Notes: generated by a model not told the origin, from the letters alone. A stretch of DNA of 64,000 bases from Salvelinus alpinus (GCF_045679555.1 NC_092099.1:10338076-10402075); one strand, 5' to 3'. Positions 1-12,900 are shown, counted from the first letter of the stretch. A program made the numbers and translations.

Positions 1-81
1 TTAGAACAAGAGGTTACATTTTTGTCCATTGTCTTTAGATACCCATTTAGCATCCAATGCAGAAATAATTGCAAACTGTAT

Positions 82-199
82 GGGACGGTTTCCCGGACAC
101 AGATCAATCCTAGTCCTGGACTAAAAAACACTTCAATTCTCCATTGAAAATGCGTTTTAGTCCAGGATAGGCTTAATCTGTGTCTGGGGAAACCGGCCC
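82..199. repeat. Palindromic MITE in ORMDL1 intron
   Basis: Two inverted arms close on each other: the left begins GGGACGGTTTCCCGGACACA and the right ends with a near reverse complement (TGTGTCTGGGGAAACCGGCCC in the middle of line 181, one or two mismatches). TAT stands directly outside both ends, at 79-81 and 200-202, and may be the target duplication. It has no coding capacity. The superfamily is not decided by what can be seen. Confidence 0.7.
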
Positions 200-284
200 T
201 ATAAATTCCAACTGTTGACCATGTTGCAGAGCTTTTTTTAGCTGACATGTTTGCTAACTTGTCTTATTTTGTTTCTCCCCCTAG

Positions 285-420
285 ATATTTTCTTGCAAGT
301 TTCTACACGAAGTACGACACAACACACTTTGTCATAAACACTGCTTCCCTTTTGAGTGTGCTGATCCCCAAATTGCCACAACTACACGGAGTCCGCATCT
401 TTGGCATCAACAAGTATTAA
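285..420 (+). CDS. ormdl1: ORMDL1, last coding exon (partial gene, 5' part outside window)
   Basis: The exon follows a clean acceptor (pyrimidine run then TAG at 282-284). It encodes the C-terminal ~45 residues of an ORMDL protein, beginning [11 protein letters not shown] and ending in [10 protein letters not shown] and TAA. ORMDL proteins are small ER membrane proteins that bind serine palmitoyltransferase and restrain sphingolipid synthesis. This tail is almost invariant in vertebrates, so the family is certain. The choice of ORMDL1 over ORMDL2 or ORMDL3 rests on OSGEPL1 being the next gene in the same orientation, as in other vertebrates. The first base of the exon completes a codon split with the previous exon. 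Confidence 0.95.
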
Positions 421-1450
421 GCTGAGTGTTGAGGGTCAGTGGTTGGACAAACGCTCAAAGGAGCTATTGGCTCATAGCAAGATGAATAGTTAACCCTATT
501 TACTCTGTACCACTGGAGTTTGTACTGAGCAGTTTTGTACAGTATGTGTAATTGTCACTCATTGTTTAGATACGCCAGGTTAAACTATAGTGGGAGACAT
601 AGAGAGCGCCGATAATTCCATGTGCATTACTAACTTATATTTAATTTTTTTTTTTTATCTACATAGACCTGGGCTGGCCCATGTTTAAAAAGTGGAGCTT
701 TTTTTGTTCTGTTTTTGTTTGCCCCCACTTCACACAGTGACACAAAGATTGCGTTCCTCCTTGTTACAATAAATGTTTCTCATCGTAACCGAAAGCCTTG
801 GAAATATCAGATGCATTTTTAAAGATAATTTCTCCATAAAAGTAGGGGCCTATGGTTCAATGTTGGACACTTATTTTTAGATGGGTTATCATTGCTGAAA
901 AGAACTGAACAATATGAAATACACATTTTGCATGATTTCCTTGGTATATGAATCATTTCTCATTGTTACTCAGTTCTATAGGGCAGTTATTTTTTTCAGT
1001 GTATATAGTTGTATGTATAGGTTCATGTCTTTCTTGGTGATTTTTCATAAGATGTGTTGTCAGATGTAAATGTTTACTGAGACGGGTCTATGGCTTGCCT
1101 ATGTACCTATATTCATGTAGCTGTACTTGTTTAGGAGATCTCCTGGATGGTATTACCAAGGCAGCTAGTCCTGTTTTGTTTGGTCATGGCTTATCCACGA
1201 TATTCTTGGAGCTTTGTCAGCCCCTGTATCTAACATCATTAAAACATTTGTGCCCTTAAAAGCAGTGTGTATGTCTTAACTGGCAAAATTTCTTAAGGGA
1301 AATGGATGGAAACCATATTTTGACATGCACTGACTACAGTGGGAGATAAGCATAAAAACAAGCTGTGAATGCTTTTAAGTGATGTCAGTGGCAAAAGCTT
1401 TGTTACAATTTAAAATGAAATGCAATAAAGTAAAACAATTGATGTAATCC
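421..1450 (+). other. ormdl1: ORMDL1 3' untranslated region
   Basis: No reading frame of note follows the stop. Candidate polyadenylation signals are AATAAA at 768-773, ATTAAA at 1238-1243 and AATAAA at 1424-1429, so alternative 3' ends are possible. Which one is used cannot be told from sequence alone. Confidence 0.6.
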
Positions 1451-1569
1451 AAAATGTCGTTACACCTTGATCTCATTCATAAACCGTGTGTGCATAGTAA
1501 TCTGACATGTGAGACTATCCAATTTTATAAAGGTAGAGCATTCCTGTAACAATATGTGAACCTTAGGAA

Positions 1570-2609
1570 TTAATTTTGGTACTGTTGGCCCAAGACTCCT
1601 TGGAAAACCTCAAAGCGGTGAGTCTGATATTTTTGAGCATCGATTTTTATATTTAGTCCCAAATGCCCCATCGGTAGAGGCTGTTCCATAGAAGACTGCC
1701 TATCCTAGCAGCATGGCACAAATATTACAAGGCTCTCAAGTTACATACAGGTTGTTCCCGGTGCAGATGTACGGCTGACCGCTCTCCTCCGCACTGTCCT
1801 TATCCCGCAGGACACCACAGGTTGGCATGGTGGTGGCGCCATGTATTTCAGAGGGTGAGGAGTCGGGCAAAACAAACTGGCAGGCGGGATACTTATCATG
1901 GGTGTAGGCCCCACCATGCTGCCCACGTGCCACAAGGTCAATGCAGACCATGACAGTGTGGTTAAGTGGGTGAACGCCTTTCCAGCAGTCATGTCCCACA
2001 GCGACAATCCTCACTGCCTCTGGCTCAACGACCGCAGCCCCCACAGCCTCCATGCCTCTCTCCTGCCCTGCTCTTGCTGCAGCCACAGCAGCCATCATGT
2101 AGTCCTGCATCTTGGCTTTCATAGAGGTGAACAGCTGGCCTTTTAGTGCCACCGTCAGTTGCTTGTCCTCATAATAGGTGGGCCAGTGTTTCCTGGCCTG
2201 CTCAAACTTTGATCTGGTCAAAGGAGGGCATGCTGGTGTCTTGACCAGGAAAAGGTTCCCTAGACCTCCACAGTTTATTCTACCTGAGGACGGCAGATCA
2301 GATATGTGCATGTCCTTACTGCAGTCAAAGTCTGGTGCATCACTGGCAAGGCATACAATGATCTCCAGAGGATGAGGGTTGCCCTTATCCTTGCATGCCC
2401 GTACTCTCGATGTGCGTCAGTCCAGGTAACGGGTACACTGTGGCTAACTCCTTTATCAAACGAGAGGTTTCTTTCTTGTTGACGATGGGAGCTGCAAAGG
2501 CCTCGATTAGCTCAGCGTCATGTGTGTGAAAGTTGGACAGCACAGGATAAGCGAACCAGGAGTCTATGTCACACTCAGATTATTTGATGCGTTTGGACTG
2601 TGGCTCCAT
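1570..2609 (-). pseudogene. adat3: ADAT3 pseudogene (tRNA adenosine deaminase subunit 3 copy)
   Basis: Read on the minus strand, the stretch follows ADAT3 from start to stop without introns. It has a MEPQSKRIK start at 2609, then AELIEAFAAPIVNKKETS and VYPLPGLTHI. The deaminase part reads VRIVAVGHDCWKGVHPLNHT, YICTGNNLYVT and EPCNICAM, and the tail (THRFEVFQGVLGQQ) ends with TAA at 1570-1572. ADAT3 is the non-catalytic partner of ADAT2, which converts A34 to inosine in tRNA. This copy is dead. There is a stop right after MEPQSKRIK, a frameshift after GLTHI, a stop after LYVT and further stops in the zinc-binding C-terminal part. The longest surviving open segment is 1736-2311. Known ADAT3 genes have their coding region in essentially one exon, so absence of introns does not prove retroposition. 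No poly-A tail is evident. Confidence 0.88.
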
Positions 2610-3368
2610 TTCATAGTACCTGTGTTAAAAAGATTTTCAACCACAAATCTGGTCAAAGAACTCGGATCCAGACAATGTTTACATAAATGGGTGATTCTGC
2701 ATCTTTGGGCACTTTGGCTGTGTTAAACTTATTCAAACACCATTTTACCAGTATTTCAATTGTCTTTGATTTGTCTAGAAACAATATCTGATAATGGCTG
2801 CATTTGTACTATTTTTGTCATTTTTCCCAGACAGCCAGACAAATGTAATTTCCATCATGTCATTAATCATCCATTTCAGTTGAAAATGAAATTAACTTAT
2901 TTTTAACACATTTCTTATGGGTACATGAACTTGTATTGAATATTATTTTAAGTGATTAAGGTTTTCCTAAAATTAATAATTCAACACGATGCCTGAATGT
3001 ATGAACTTGCCTTGGTGACAGCTGAAAACGTTTATCATGAAAAATACGATATTTCCACCCAACCTTTTTGTGAGATTATGATAACAACCATATGATTTCC
3101 CTATCTAAAACAAATCAATGTAAATTATACATAATATACTAATTTACCTCAGAAATATGTGTTGTGGTGGAAATGACATCTATGTAAAAAAAATAAACGT
3201 AGGAAAACAATATTTTATTGCTAACATTTTGAACCACAACCGTTGTTAAACATTTAAATAATATAAGACAAAGTAAGATTCTAAAACACTGGAACTAGCA
3301 CCTTTTTAACATGAGAACAATGTTTTGTCTTTGACTACACGGGTGTCTTTAGTAGTTCTTTAGTAGTT
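2610..3368. other. AT-rich intergenic stretch, nothing recognised
   Basis: AT-rich sequence without a supported gene. Just before the inverted-repeat element lies a short direct duplication of CTTTAGTAGTT (about 3346-3368). Confidence 0.5.
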
Positions 3369-4039
3369 CATTACGACGGTCTATTAGTATTTTCTAAAGG
3401 TATGTCATTCATTAATAACTTTATTTTAAGTCTCACGACAATGCCACTGTCAAGTGACAATTAAATACGTTTGCATTTGTCGCAAAAGCTAAAATTGCGA
3501 TGCTGAATTTTTTGGGTGCGGAGCTCCACGACCTTACGCTTGTACCTCTGAGGAGCTTGTGTCACATGTAAACAATTCCTCCATGAAACATCAAATAGTT
3601 TTCTAGTTAGGTGCAGTTACATTTTTCCGAGTTGAAAATGTGAAAGAACATTTTAAAATGTTTTGCGGATATCGACTGGAATATGTTTTAATTGAATAAC
3701 GACTTTTTTTAAATTAACCTAGCAAACAAAACTGTGGGTGTCTCTGAATAGTGATAGCCTTTGTTTCAGGGGGAAATTATATGCAGTTGGACATCTAATC
3801 AAAGCTGGTCAACAAGGCACATTTAATTCGGCAATCAATATGCGATAGGAATTCAAAATGTATACTTGTTGAATTTTGTTCGTCTGATGTTAAAGTATCC
3901 TCACATCTTTGCGGCACTGCATCCAATGTTTATCTTATTTGGATGATTTTGCAACTACGGGCACTTCTATGTCCTCGGGGTAGTACGTTGTTTGAATTTT
4001 ATAGAATTTTTATTTTTTAAATTCTTTATATGTTAAGTT
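3369..4039. repeat. Left arm of 671 bp inverted repeat
   Basis: Begins CATTACGACGGTCTATTAG and ends ATATGTTAAGTT. It pairs base for base with 6187-6857. Confidence 0.92.
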
Positions 4040-4042
4040 ATG

Positions 4043-5414
4043 TCAATATGCATGATGATCTCCTCTTTCTCCAGATTCACTTTTAATTCTCTCAGTTTTG
4101 AGTATTGGTGTCAAATGTTGTGCACGTGTTTCGCCAACTTCTCTTTCAATCCTTTGGAGAAGTCCTCCAGTAGAATCTGCAGTGTGCCACACACCTTTTC
4201 GTTTACTGTCAAATGTCTTTGTTTTTCTTCTCTCTCTCTTCAGCATTGTTTTTCCACTCAAACCACCATGTCTGATCACCAGAATCAAAGTCAAATGTTT
4301 TTAACTATTTTGCTAGACAAAGGGAGCACAATGTGTACATGCACTCTTTCTTCGGGTTCTCACAGCACAAGACTCAATAAGGTTCTCAATGTTGCTGCAG
4401 CTGATCACTTTGTGATGCTGTAGTTTGTCTGCCATGAACTGGAGGTTGGCGTAGGTTTTGCAGAGGCATGTGTCCCTATCCTGGATTGTTGGCTTGACAA
4501 CCCAAAAAGGACGTATTTTGCAGAATGCATAGTAGGAAAAGGTTCTGAATTATGCCATTAAAGAAGCGCTTCTGCTTTTTCTTCTTAGTGTGTCCTTTTC
4601 CCCTGTTGTTGCTCTACTGTTGTCATCACGTTCATAAAATCAGGTGATTTTCTCTTCTGTGGCTGTGCTAATTCTGTTACACTGCTTTTCCTGGAGTACT
4701 GAAGACTTGTTGGCCTGTTTTCATTTGCCCTCATTGCTTTTGCTGAAAATTCAAATGATCCGTTTGCGGCTTTGACCAGGCCATACTTTCTCAGGATGTT
4801 GCCTCTGAGCATTTTTTCAGCCACTTGTTTGTCCTTGGTAATGCACATTTTTTTATATTTTTGCTTTAACTCTGCAATGATGGCATTTTGAAACAATAAA
4901 ATAAAATCCTTCTCAAGTTCTTCGGAGTTCCCTTCAGTTCCCTTTCTTTTTGTCTTTGGGGAATCTTTCTCCCCATTTTCTTCATCAGTTTTTCTCAGCT
5001 TTCCGTAATGCATTATCAAGTTTGACATTGTCATGCAAAGATCTGTGTATGTTTTTGAGCGACCTCTTCCAACCTTTTTACTTCCAGCAAGTGTTTTGAC
5101 TTCTCATTCCTGTTGCAGACGATGAGGAAGGGGTATAATGGTGTGCATCAGGGGCAGTTACTGGTGTTGTGTTGCCTGATAGGTAGGTCTCCATTGCAAC
5201 TGTTCTCTTTCAAGCCTGTCTTCTATTCCATTGGTTGCATTTCCATTGCCTTCTCTTGCTTCTTTGATCTCGCTTTGTCAGCTCAGAGATAGATTTCACT
5301 TCTCCTTTCTCCTTCTTCTTCCAGCATCTCTCCCTGTCTTATTGCAAATGTTCCTGGTATCATATAGGATTTTTTTTGTCATGTCTGTGACCTCTGTGCT
5401 GTTTTATGTGGCAT
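4043..5414 (-). pseudogene. Decayed internal gene of the inverted-repeat element, family unassigned
   Basis: A minus-strand coding trace starts at an ATG at 5414, just after an acceptor-like TTTTTAG. Recognisable blocks read MPHKTAQRSQTW, SISELTKRDQRSKRRQWK and SVAMETYLSGNT-like text. A clean open segment follows (5034-4585, 149 codons, Lys/Glu-rich). Later blocks read KPTIQDRDTCLCKTYANLQF, DKLQHHKVISCSNIENLIES and EEIIMHID. Several frame changes and stops interrupt it, for example around 4560 and 4300. I recognise the text as typical of uncharacterised, multi-copy genes in fish and other aquatic animals, and I cannot name a domain. The basic N-terminus and the setting inside a terminal-repeat element suggest a transposon-encoded protein. 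That is inference. Confidence 0.55.
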
Positions 5415-6186
5415 CTTCTAAAAACAAAGAAAAATACACACCGTAGAGAATTTTCGAGATTAAACAAATTTAAAACAGGATTAAATGAGCCTAAAGTTTA
5501 AAACGAATAAGAGAATGTTTTTTGTCATTTCCACCACTGTTAAGTTTGTAATAGAAATGACTGATGGAAATTATGATTCTACAGTTTTTGGAGAAAAATG
5601 ACAGGCTGCTTAGCCTGCTTTCGCTAGTATTACAGCTAGCATATAGTTTACAGTAAATACATAAAATATAAAAAGAAAATATATATATTTTTTAAGTATA
5701 GCCTGTTTGGAAATGACTGACAATAAAAATATTCTCTACACAAGCAATATTTACCTAGATTTTTCTTCAACTTCTGGACATCACATCTGGAACAACTGTA
5801 AGCTGCAGCCATGTGCTTCAGTGTCACAATAAGTTTCCATGGTAACTAAATTAAGTCTTTTGAAAAAACTTTATTAATGAGGAATTTGTCCTCAGTGTTG
5901 GAAATTACACAACTACCAAAGGACAGGTATATTTTGTGTAAAAAAAAACAATATAAAAGGGCATACTCATAATAAATATTGATATAGATTTAATTTCATT
6001 GACTCTCACTAGTAGATAACATTAATAATTACACATTATACAATGTTTTCCCATAGAAAAACATAGTAGAAGTTCAACATTCAGGGACAAGGGCAAAAGT
6101 GAAATTAAGGTATAAAATTCATTTGAAAATATGCTAAAATACTTGATGGAGAGGTGTTAAAAAAAGAATGGGGTAATTGTCGTGTG

Positions 6187-6857
6187 AACTTAACATATAA
6201 AGAATTTAAAAAATAAAAATTCTATAAAATTCAAACAACGTACTACCCCGAGGACATAGAAGTGCCCGTAGTTGCAAAATCATCCAAATAAGATAAACAT
6301 TGGATGCAGTGCCGCAAAGATGTGAGGATACTTTAACATCAGACGAACAAAATTCAACAAGTATACATTTTGAATTCCTATCGCATATTGATTGCCGAAT
6401 TAAATGTGCCTTGTTGACCAGCTTTGATTAGATGTCCAACTGCATATAATTTCCCCCTGAAACAAAGGCTATCACTATTCAGAGACACCCACAGTTTTGT
6501 TTGCTAGGTTAATTTAAAAAAAGTCGTTATTCAATTAAAACATATTCCAGTCGATATCCGCAAAACATTTTAAAATGTTCTTTCACATTTTCAACTCGGA
6601 AAAATGTAACTGCACCTAACTAGAAAACTATTTGATGTTTCATGGAGGAATTGTTTACATGTGACACAAGCTCCTCAGAGGTACAAGCGTAAGGTCGTGG
6701 AGCTCCGCACCCAAAAAATTCAGCATCGCAATTTTAGCTTTTGCGACAAATGCAAACGTATTTAATTGTCACTTGACAGTGGCATTGTCGTGAGACTTAA
6801 AATAAAGTTATTAATGAATGACATACCTTTAGAAAATACTAATAGACCGTCGTAATG
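6187..6857. repeat. Right arm of 671 bp inverted repeat
   Basis: Begins AACTTAACATATAAAG and ends CTAATAGACCGTCGTAATG, the reverse complement of the left arm. It abuts the OSGEPL1 5' region. Confidence 0.92.
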
Positions 6858-6983
6858 GTCCCTGGTAGCAGAGCTATTTTCCTCGCCTCTTGCGATTCTC
6901 TACGGATAGCGGTGCTTACCAAATTTCAGTAATTTAAGCATGTATTTTGGCTAGTGCAGGAAAATCGGGTTTAGTGAAATAAA

Positions 6984-9900
6984 ATGTTTGCATTTAAAGC
7001 TTCGGCTCAACAGGGCACACGTATGTTTAGAGTCAAGATTTTAAGCAAATGTGCTTTTAGAAGAAAAATGAGTTCCAGGCTTGTTCTCGGTATTGAGACA
7101 AGCTGTGACGAGACAGGTGCGGCTGTAATGGATGAAACAGGCTTAATCCTTGGAGAATCTCTTCATTCACAAAAAGAGGTGCACATAAAGTGGGTACAAT
7201 CTTGTATTTTTTTTATGTTCATTCAATAAAAGTGATTGTCTTATTTATCCGTGCAATGCCCTCCTTGGTCAAGAATCAAGATAAAACCTTGCAAATGACA
7301 TCATGTTCTCCATTTGTATTTGATTGTAGGACTGGTGGGATTATTCCCACTGTTGCCCAGCGGCTCCACAGAGAGAACATAGGCCGCGTCGTCCAGGAGG
7401 CCATGGAGAGGAGTGGCGTCACCCAGAGTCAACTGTCTGCTGTAGCCACCACAGTGAAGCCGGGCCTGGCCCTGAGTCTGGGGATAGGCCTGGACTTTAG
7501 CCTGAACTTTGTAAAACTACACCAGAAGCCCTTCATCCCCATCCACCACATGGAGGCCCATGCCCTGACAGTCAGGATGTTCCAGCCTGTAGTATTCCCC
7601 TTCCTCGTCCTCCTAGTCTCCGGGGGTCACTCTCTCTTGGCTCTGGCCAGAGGAATCGATGACTTTCTTCTCCTGGGTCAAACACTGGATGAAGCTCCAG
7701 GGGACACTATGGACAAGGTAAAGAGTATAACTTTGAGGAAACACTTATCAGAGGCTGGTGGGTTTTCTTGGCCTTGAATTTGTGACATTTGTGTGTTCAC
7801 AGGTGGCAAGACGTTTGTCACTCATCAAACACCCAAAGTGCTCCATGATAAGTGGGGGTCAAGCAATAGAGCTTCTGGCTCGAGATGGAGACAGGTTGAA
7901 GTTTCTCTTCAAGCCACCAATGGGAGCGCACTATGACTGTAACTTCTCCTTCGCTGGTCTGCGAAATCAGGTGACGATGTCAATACAGAAAAAAGAGGTA
8001 GAGGAAGGTAAAATAATTCATAAAGATATAATATGCATTTATATCATAACCTTTCCTTCATCAACTAATAGAATCAGATCACTTAAATTGAAGGACAATT
8101 CCACCTAAAAAACAATCTTTTGGTATTTGTTTCATTAGTCCGTTGTTGATATCGGCCCAACATGTTTTGCATGTCAGCCAGCCATCAAGGTTTCGAGATA
8201 TATAACTTTCAAAATACAGAAATCCCAGCTATATTTCTTTATTTTGAAAGTTATATCTTGATCGCTGATATGCAAAAACATTTTGGGACTATATCAACAA
8301 TGGACTAATGAAACAAATACCAAAAGACAAGTTTTGTGTGAAAATGCACCTACTTGTTTTTTTTCATCCAAGGTGTGGAGCAGGGAACTTTGTTGTCATG
8401 TGTTAATGACATAGCTGCTGCTACGCAGCACACAGTGGCCTCTCACATTGCCAAACGCACACATCGTGCCATTTTGTTCTGTAAGGCCAAAGGCCTTCTG
8501 CCTTCCTGCAATCCAACACTGGTGAGTGAAATCCCATCATTGGATAGTGGTTTTCACAGCTATCAAGATGATCTAATCCACAATATTGCATTGAATTATC
8601 TCCTTAAGAAAGTATTCACACCCCATGACTTTTTCCACTTTGTTGTGGATTTAATTGTCATTTTTTGTCAACGATCTACATAAAATACTCTGTCAAAGTG
8701 GAAGAAGAAATACTAACATTTGTAAAAAATGAATAAGAATAAAACACTAATATACACTGAGTAAACAAAACATTAAGAACACCTGCTCTTTCCATGACAT
8801 AGAATCCAGGCGAAAGCTATCCCTTATTGATGTCACTTGTTAAATCCACTTCAAATCAGTGTAGATGATGAAGGGGAGGAGACAGGTTAAAGAAGGATAT
8901 TTAAGCCTTGAGACAATTGAGACACGGATTGTGTGTGTGTGCGCCATTCAGAGGGTGAATTGGCAATAGAAAATATTTCAGTGCCTTTGAACAGGGTATG
9001 GTAGTAGGTGCCAGGTGCACTGGTTTGTGTCAAGAACTACAACGCTGCTGGGTTTTTCACGCTCAACATTTTCCTGTGTGTGTCAAGAATGTTCCACCAC
9101 TCAAAGGACTTCCAGTCAACTTGACACAACTGTGGGAAGCATTGAAGTCAATATGGGCATGCATCCTTGTGGAATGCTTTTGACACCTTGTAAAGTCCTT
9201 GCCCCGATGAATTGACGCTGTCTTGAGGCCAAGAGGAACTCAATATTAGGAAGGTGCTCCTACTGTTTGGTATACTCAGTGTACAATGAGCTTCAAAAGT
9301 ATTGGGGCAGTAACACTTTTTTGTTTGTTTTGGCTCTGTACTCCAGCCCTTTGCGAGGCATTGGAAAACCTCCCTGGTCTTTGTGATTGAATCTGTATTT
9401 GAAATTCACTGCTCAACTGAGGGACCTTACAGATACTTATATGTGTGGGGTAGAGATGAGGTAGTCATTCAAAAATACTGTTAAACACTATTATTGCACA
9501 CAGAGTGAGTCCATACAACTTGTTAAGCACATGTTTACTCCTGAATTTATTTAGGCTTGCATAATTTGTAACAATTTTGAAAAACATAATTCCACTTTGA
9601 CATTATGGGGTATTGTGCGTAGGCCAGTGACACAAAATCTCAATTTAATCCATTTTAAATTCCGTCTGGAACACAACAAAATTTGGAAAAAGTCCAGGGA
9701 TGTGAATATTTTCTGAAGGCACAAGTGTTTCTACAAACAATGGTGTGGTGTCCATACGGTGTCCTATGGTGTCCTCAATGTTTTGCTTTGTCAGGTGGTG
9801 TCAGGAGGAGTTGCAAGTAACCAGTACATCCGAAAGACTTTGAAGATTGTCACAGACACCACTGGATTACATTTACTTTGTCCTCCATCCAAGTTTTGTA

Positions 9901-12900
9901 CTGACAATGGAGTCATGATCGCATGGTATGTCGAAGACTATTAGTTATTTTGGTTTTGAAAATATATAGGTAAAGTTTTATTGTCACATGCACAAGTACA
10001 GTGAAATGCTTAACTTGCATGCTCTACCCAACAGTGCAGTAATCAATATCAAAATAGTATAACTAATTTAAAAAAATATATATATATACACACATACTCA
10101 TTCAAGGGTTTTTCTTTATTTTTATTATTTTCTACATTGTAGAATAATAGTAAAGACATCAACACTATGAAATAACACATGGGATCATGTAGTAACCAAA
10201 AATGTGTTAAACAAATTAAAATATATTTTATATTTGAGATTCTTCAAAGTAGCCACCCTTTGCCTTGATGATAGCTTGGCACACTCTTGGCATTCTCTCA
10301 ACCAGCTTCACCTGGAATGCTTTTCCAACAGTCTTGAAGGAGTTCCCACATATGCTGAGCATTTGTTGGCTGCTTTTCCTTCACTCTGCGGACCAACTCA
10401 TCCCAAACCATCTCAATTGGGTTGAGGTCGGGTGATTGTGGAGGCCAGTTCATCTGATGCAGCACTCCATCACTATCATTCTTGGTCAAATAGCCTTTAC
10501 ACAGCCTGGAGGTGTGTTGGGTCATTGTTCTGTTGAAAAACAAATGATAGTCCCACTAAGCGCAAACCAGATGGGGTGGCCTATCGCCTCGCATAGTGCC
10601 GTGAATTCTAAATCACAGTGTCACCAGCAAAGCACCATCACACCATCTCCTCCATACTTCACGGTGGGAACCACACATGCAGAGATCATCCATTCACCTA
10701 CTCTGCGTCTCACAAAGACACGGTAGTTGGAACCAAAATTCTCAAATTTGGACTCATCAGACCAAAGAACAGATTTACACCGGTCGAATGTCCATTGCTC
10801 GTGTTTTTTGGCCCAAGCAAGTCCTTTCTTATTGGTGTCCTTTAGTAGTGGTTTCTTTGCAGCAATTCGACCATGAAGGTCTGATTCACGCAGTCTCCTC
10901 TGAACAGTTGATGTTGAGATGTGTCTGTGACTTGAACTCTGTGAAGCATTTATTTGGGCTGCAATCTGAGGTGCCAGTTAACTCTAATGAACTTATCCTC
11001 TGCAGCAGAGGTAACTCTGGGTCTTCCTTTCCTGTGGCGGTCCTCGTGTGCCAGTTTCATCATAGCGCTTGGTTTTTGCGACTGCACTTGAAACTTTCAA
11101 AGCTCTTGACATTTTACGGATTGACTGACCTTCATGTAATGGACTGTCGTTTCTCTTATTTGAGCTGTTCTTGCCATAATATGAACTTGGTATTTTACCA
11201 CATAGGGCTATCTTCTGTATACCATCCCTACCTTGTCACAACACAACTGATTGGCTCCAATGTATTAAGGAAAGAAATTCTATAAATGATCTTTTAACAA
11301 GGCACACCTGTTAATTGAAATTCATTCCAGGGGCCTCATTTATAAACACTGTGTAGGCACAAAAGAAGGCGTACGTCACTTTCTAAGCAAACTTTTTGGG
11401 ATTTATAAAAAACAAACTTGACGGGAGAATGTGCGGTCCTCCACGGACACTTTTACCCATACGTACGCACATAACATTTACATTTACATTTAAGTCATTT
11501 AGCAGACGCTCTTATCCAGAGCGACTTACAAATTGGTGCATTCACCTTATGATATCCAGTGGAACAACCACTTTACAATAGTGCATCTAACTCATTTAAG
11601 GGGGAGGGGGGGGGTAGGAGGAATAATTTATCCTATCCTAGGTATTCCTTAAAGAGGTGGGGTTTCAGGTGTCTCCGGAAGGTGGTGATTGACTCCGCTG
11701 ACCTGGCGTCGTGAGGGAGTTTGTTCCACCATTGGGGTGCCAGAGCAGCGAACAGTTTTGACTGGGCTGAGCGGGAACTGTACTTCCTCAGAGGTAGGGA
11801 GGCGAGCAGGCCAGAGGTGGATGAACGCAGTGCCCTTGTTTGGGTGTAGGGCCTGATCAGAGCCTGAAGGTACGGAGGTGCCGTTCCCCTCACAGCTCCG
11901 TAGGCAAGCACCATGGTCTTGTAGCGGATGCGAGCTTCAACTGGAAGCCAGTGGAGAGAGCGGAGGAGCGGGGTGACGTGAGAGAACTTGGGAAGGTTGA
12001 ACACCAGACGGGCTGCGGCGTTCTGGATGAGTTGTAGGGGTTTAATGGCACAGGCAGGGAGCCCAGCCAACAGCGAGTTGCAGTAATCCAGACGGGAGAT
12101 GACAAGTGCCTGGATTAGGACCTGCGCCGCTTCCTGTGTGAGGCAGGGTCGTACTCTGCGAATGTTGTAGAGCATGAACCTACAGGAACGGGTCACCGCC
12201 TTGATGTGAGTTGAGAACGACAGGGTGTTGTCCAGGATCACGCCAAGGTTCTTAGCGCTCTGGGAGGAGGACACAATGGAGTTGTCAACCGTGATGGCGA
12301 GATCATGGAACGGGCAGTCCTTCCCCGGGAGGAAGAGCAGCTCCGTCTTGCCGAGGTTCAGCTTGAGGTGGTGATCCGTCATCCACACTGATATGTCTGC
12401 CAGACATGCAGAGATGCGATTCGCCACCTGGTTATCAGAGGGGGGAAAGGAGAAGATTAATTGTGTGTCGTCTGCATAGCAATGATAGGAGAGGCCATGT
12501 GAGGATATGACAGAGCCAAGTGACTTGGTGTATAGCGAGAATAGGAGAGGGCCTAGAACAGAGCCCTGGGGGACACCAGTGGTGAGAGCACGTGGTGCGG
12601 AGACAGATTCTCGCCACGCCACCTGGTAGGAGCGACCTGTCAGGTAGGACGCAATCCAAGCGTGGGCCGCGCCGGAGATGCCCAACTCGGAGAGGGTGGA
12701 GAGGAGGATCTGATGGTTCACAGTATCGAAGGCAGCCGATAGGTCTAGAAGGATGAGAGCAGAGGAGAGAGAGTTAGCTTTAGCAGTGCGGAGCGCCTCC
12801 GTGACACAGAGAAGAGCAGTCTCAGTTGAATGACTAGTCTTGAAACCTGACTGATTTGGATCAAGAAGGTCATTCTGAGAGAGATAGCAGGAGAGCTGGC

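Larger units (their letters stand above)
3369..6857 (-). mobile_element. 3.49 kb element with 671 bp terminal inverted repeats (unclassified, probably a DNA-transposon derivative)
   Basis: The left arm 3369-4039 and the right arm 6187-6857 are reverse complements. Every segment compared matched, and because both end pairs sum to 10226 there is no net length difference. The 2147 bp between the arms carries a decayed minus-strand coding region (4043-5414) that stops being homologous-looking exactly at the left-arm junction. One reading is a snap-back derivative: the 5' 671 bp of a minus-oriented element was copied in inverted orientation over its 3' part. No convincing target-site duplication is visible beside the CATTACGACGG termini. 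The right arm ends 126 bp before the OSGEPL1 start codon, so it may lie in or near that promoter. A purely segmental inverted duplication or an assembly artefact is the alternative. Confidence 0.7.

Noticed and set aside
5231-5446. 71-codon hydrophobic plus frame (MVAFPLPSLASLIS)
   Set aside because: Antisense to the decayed internal gene of the inverted-repeat element. Leucine/phenylalanine runs come from the complementary Lys/Glu-rich coding strand.
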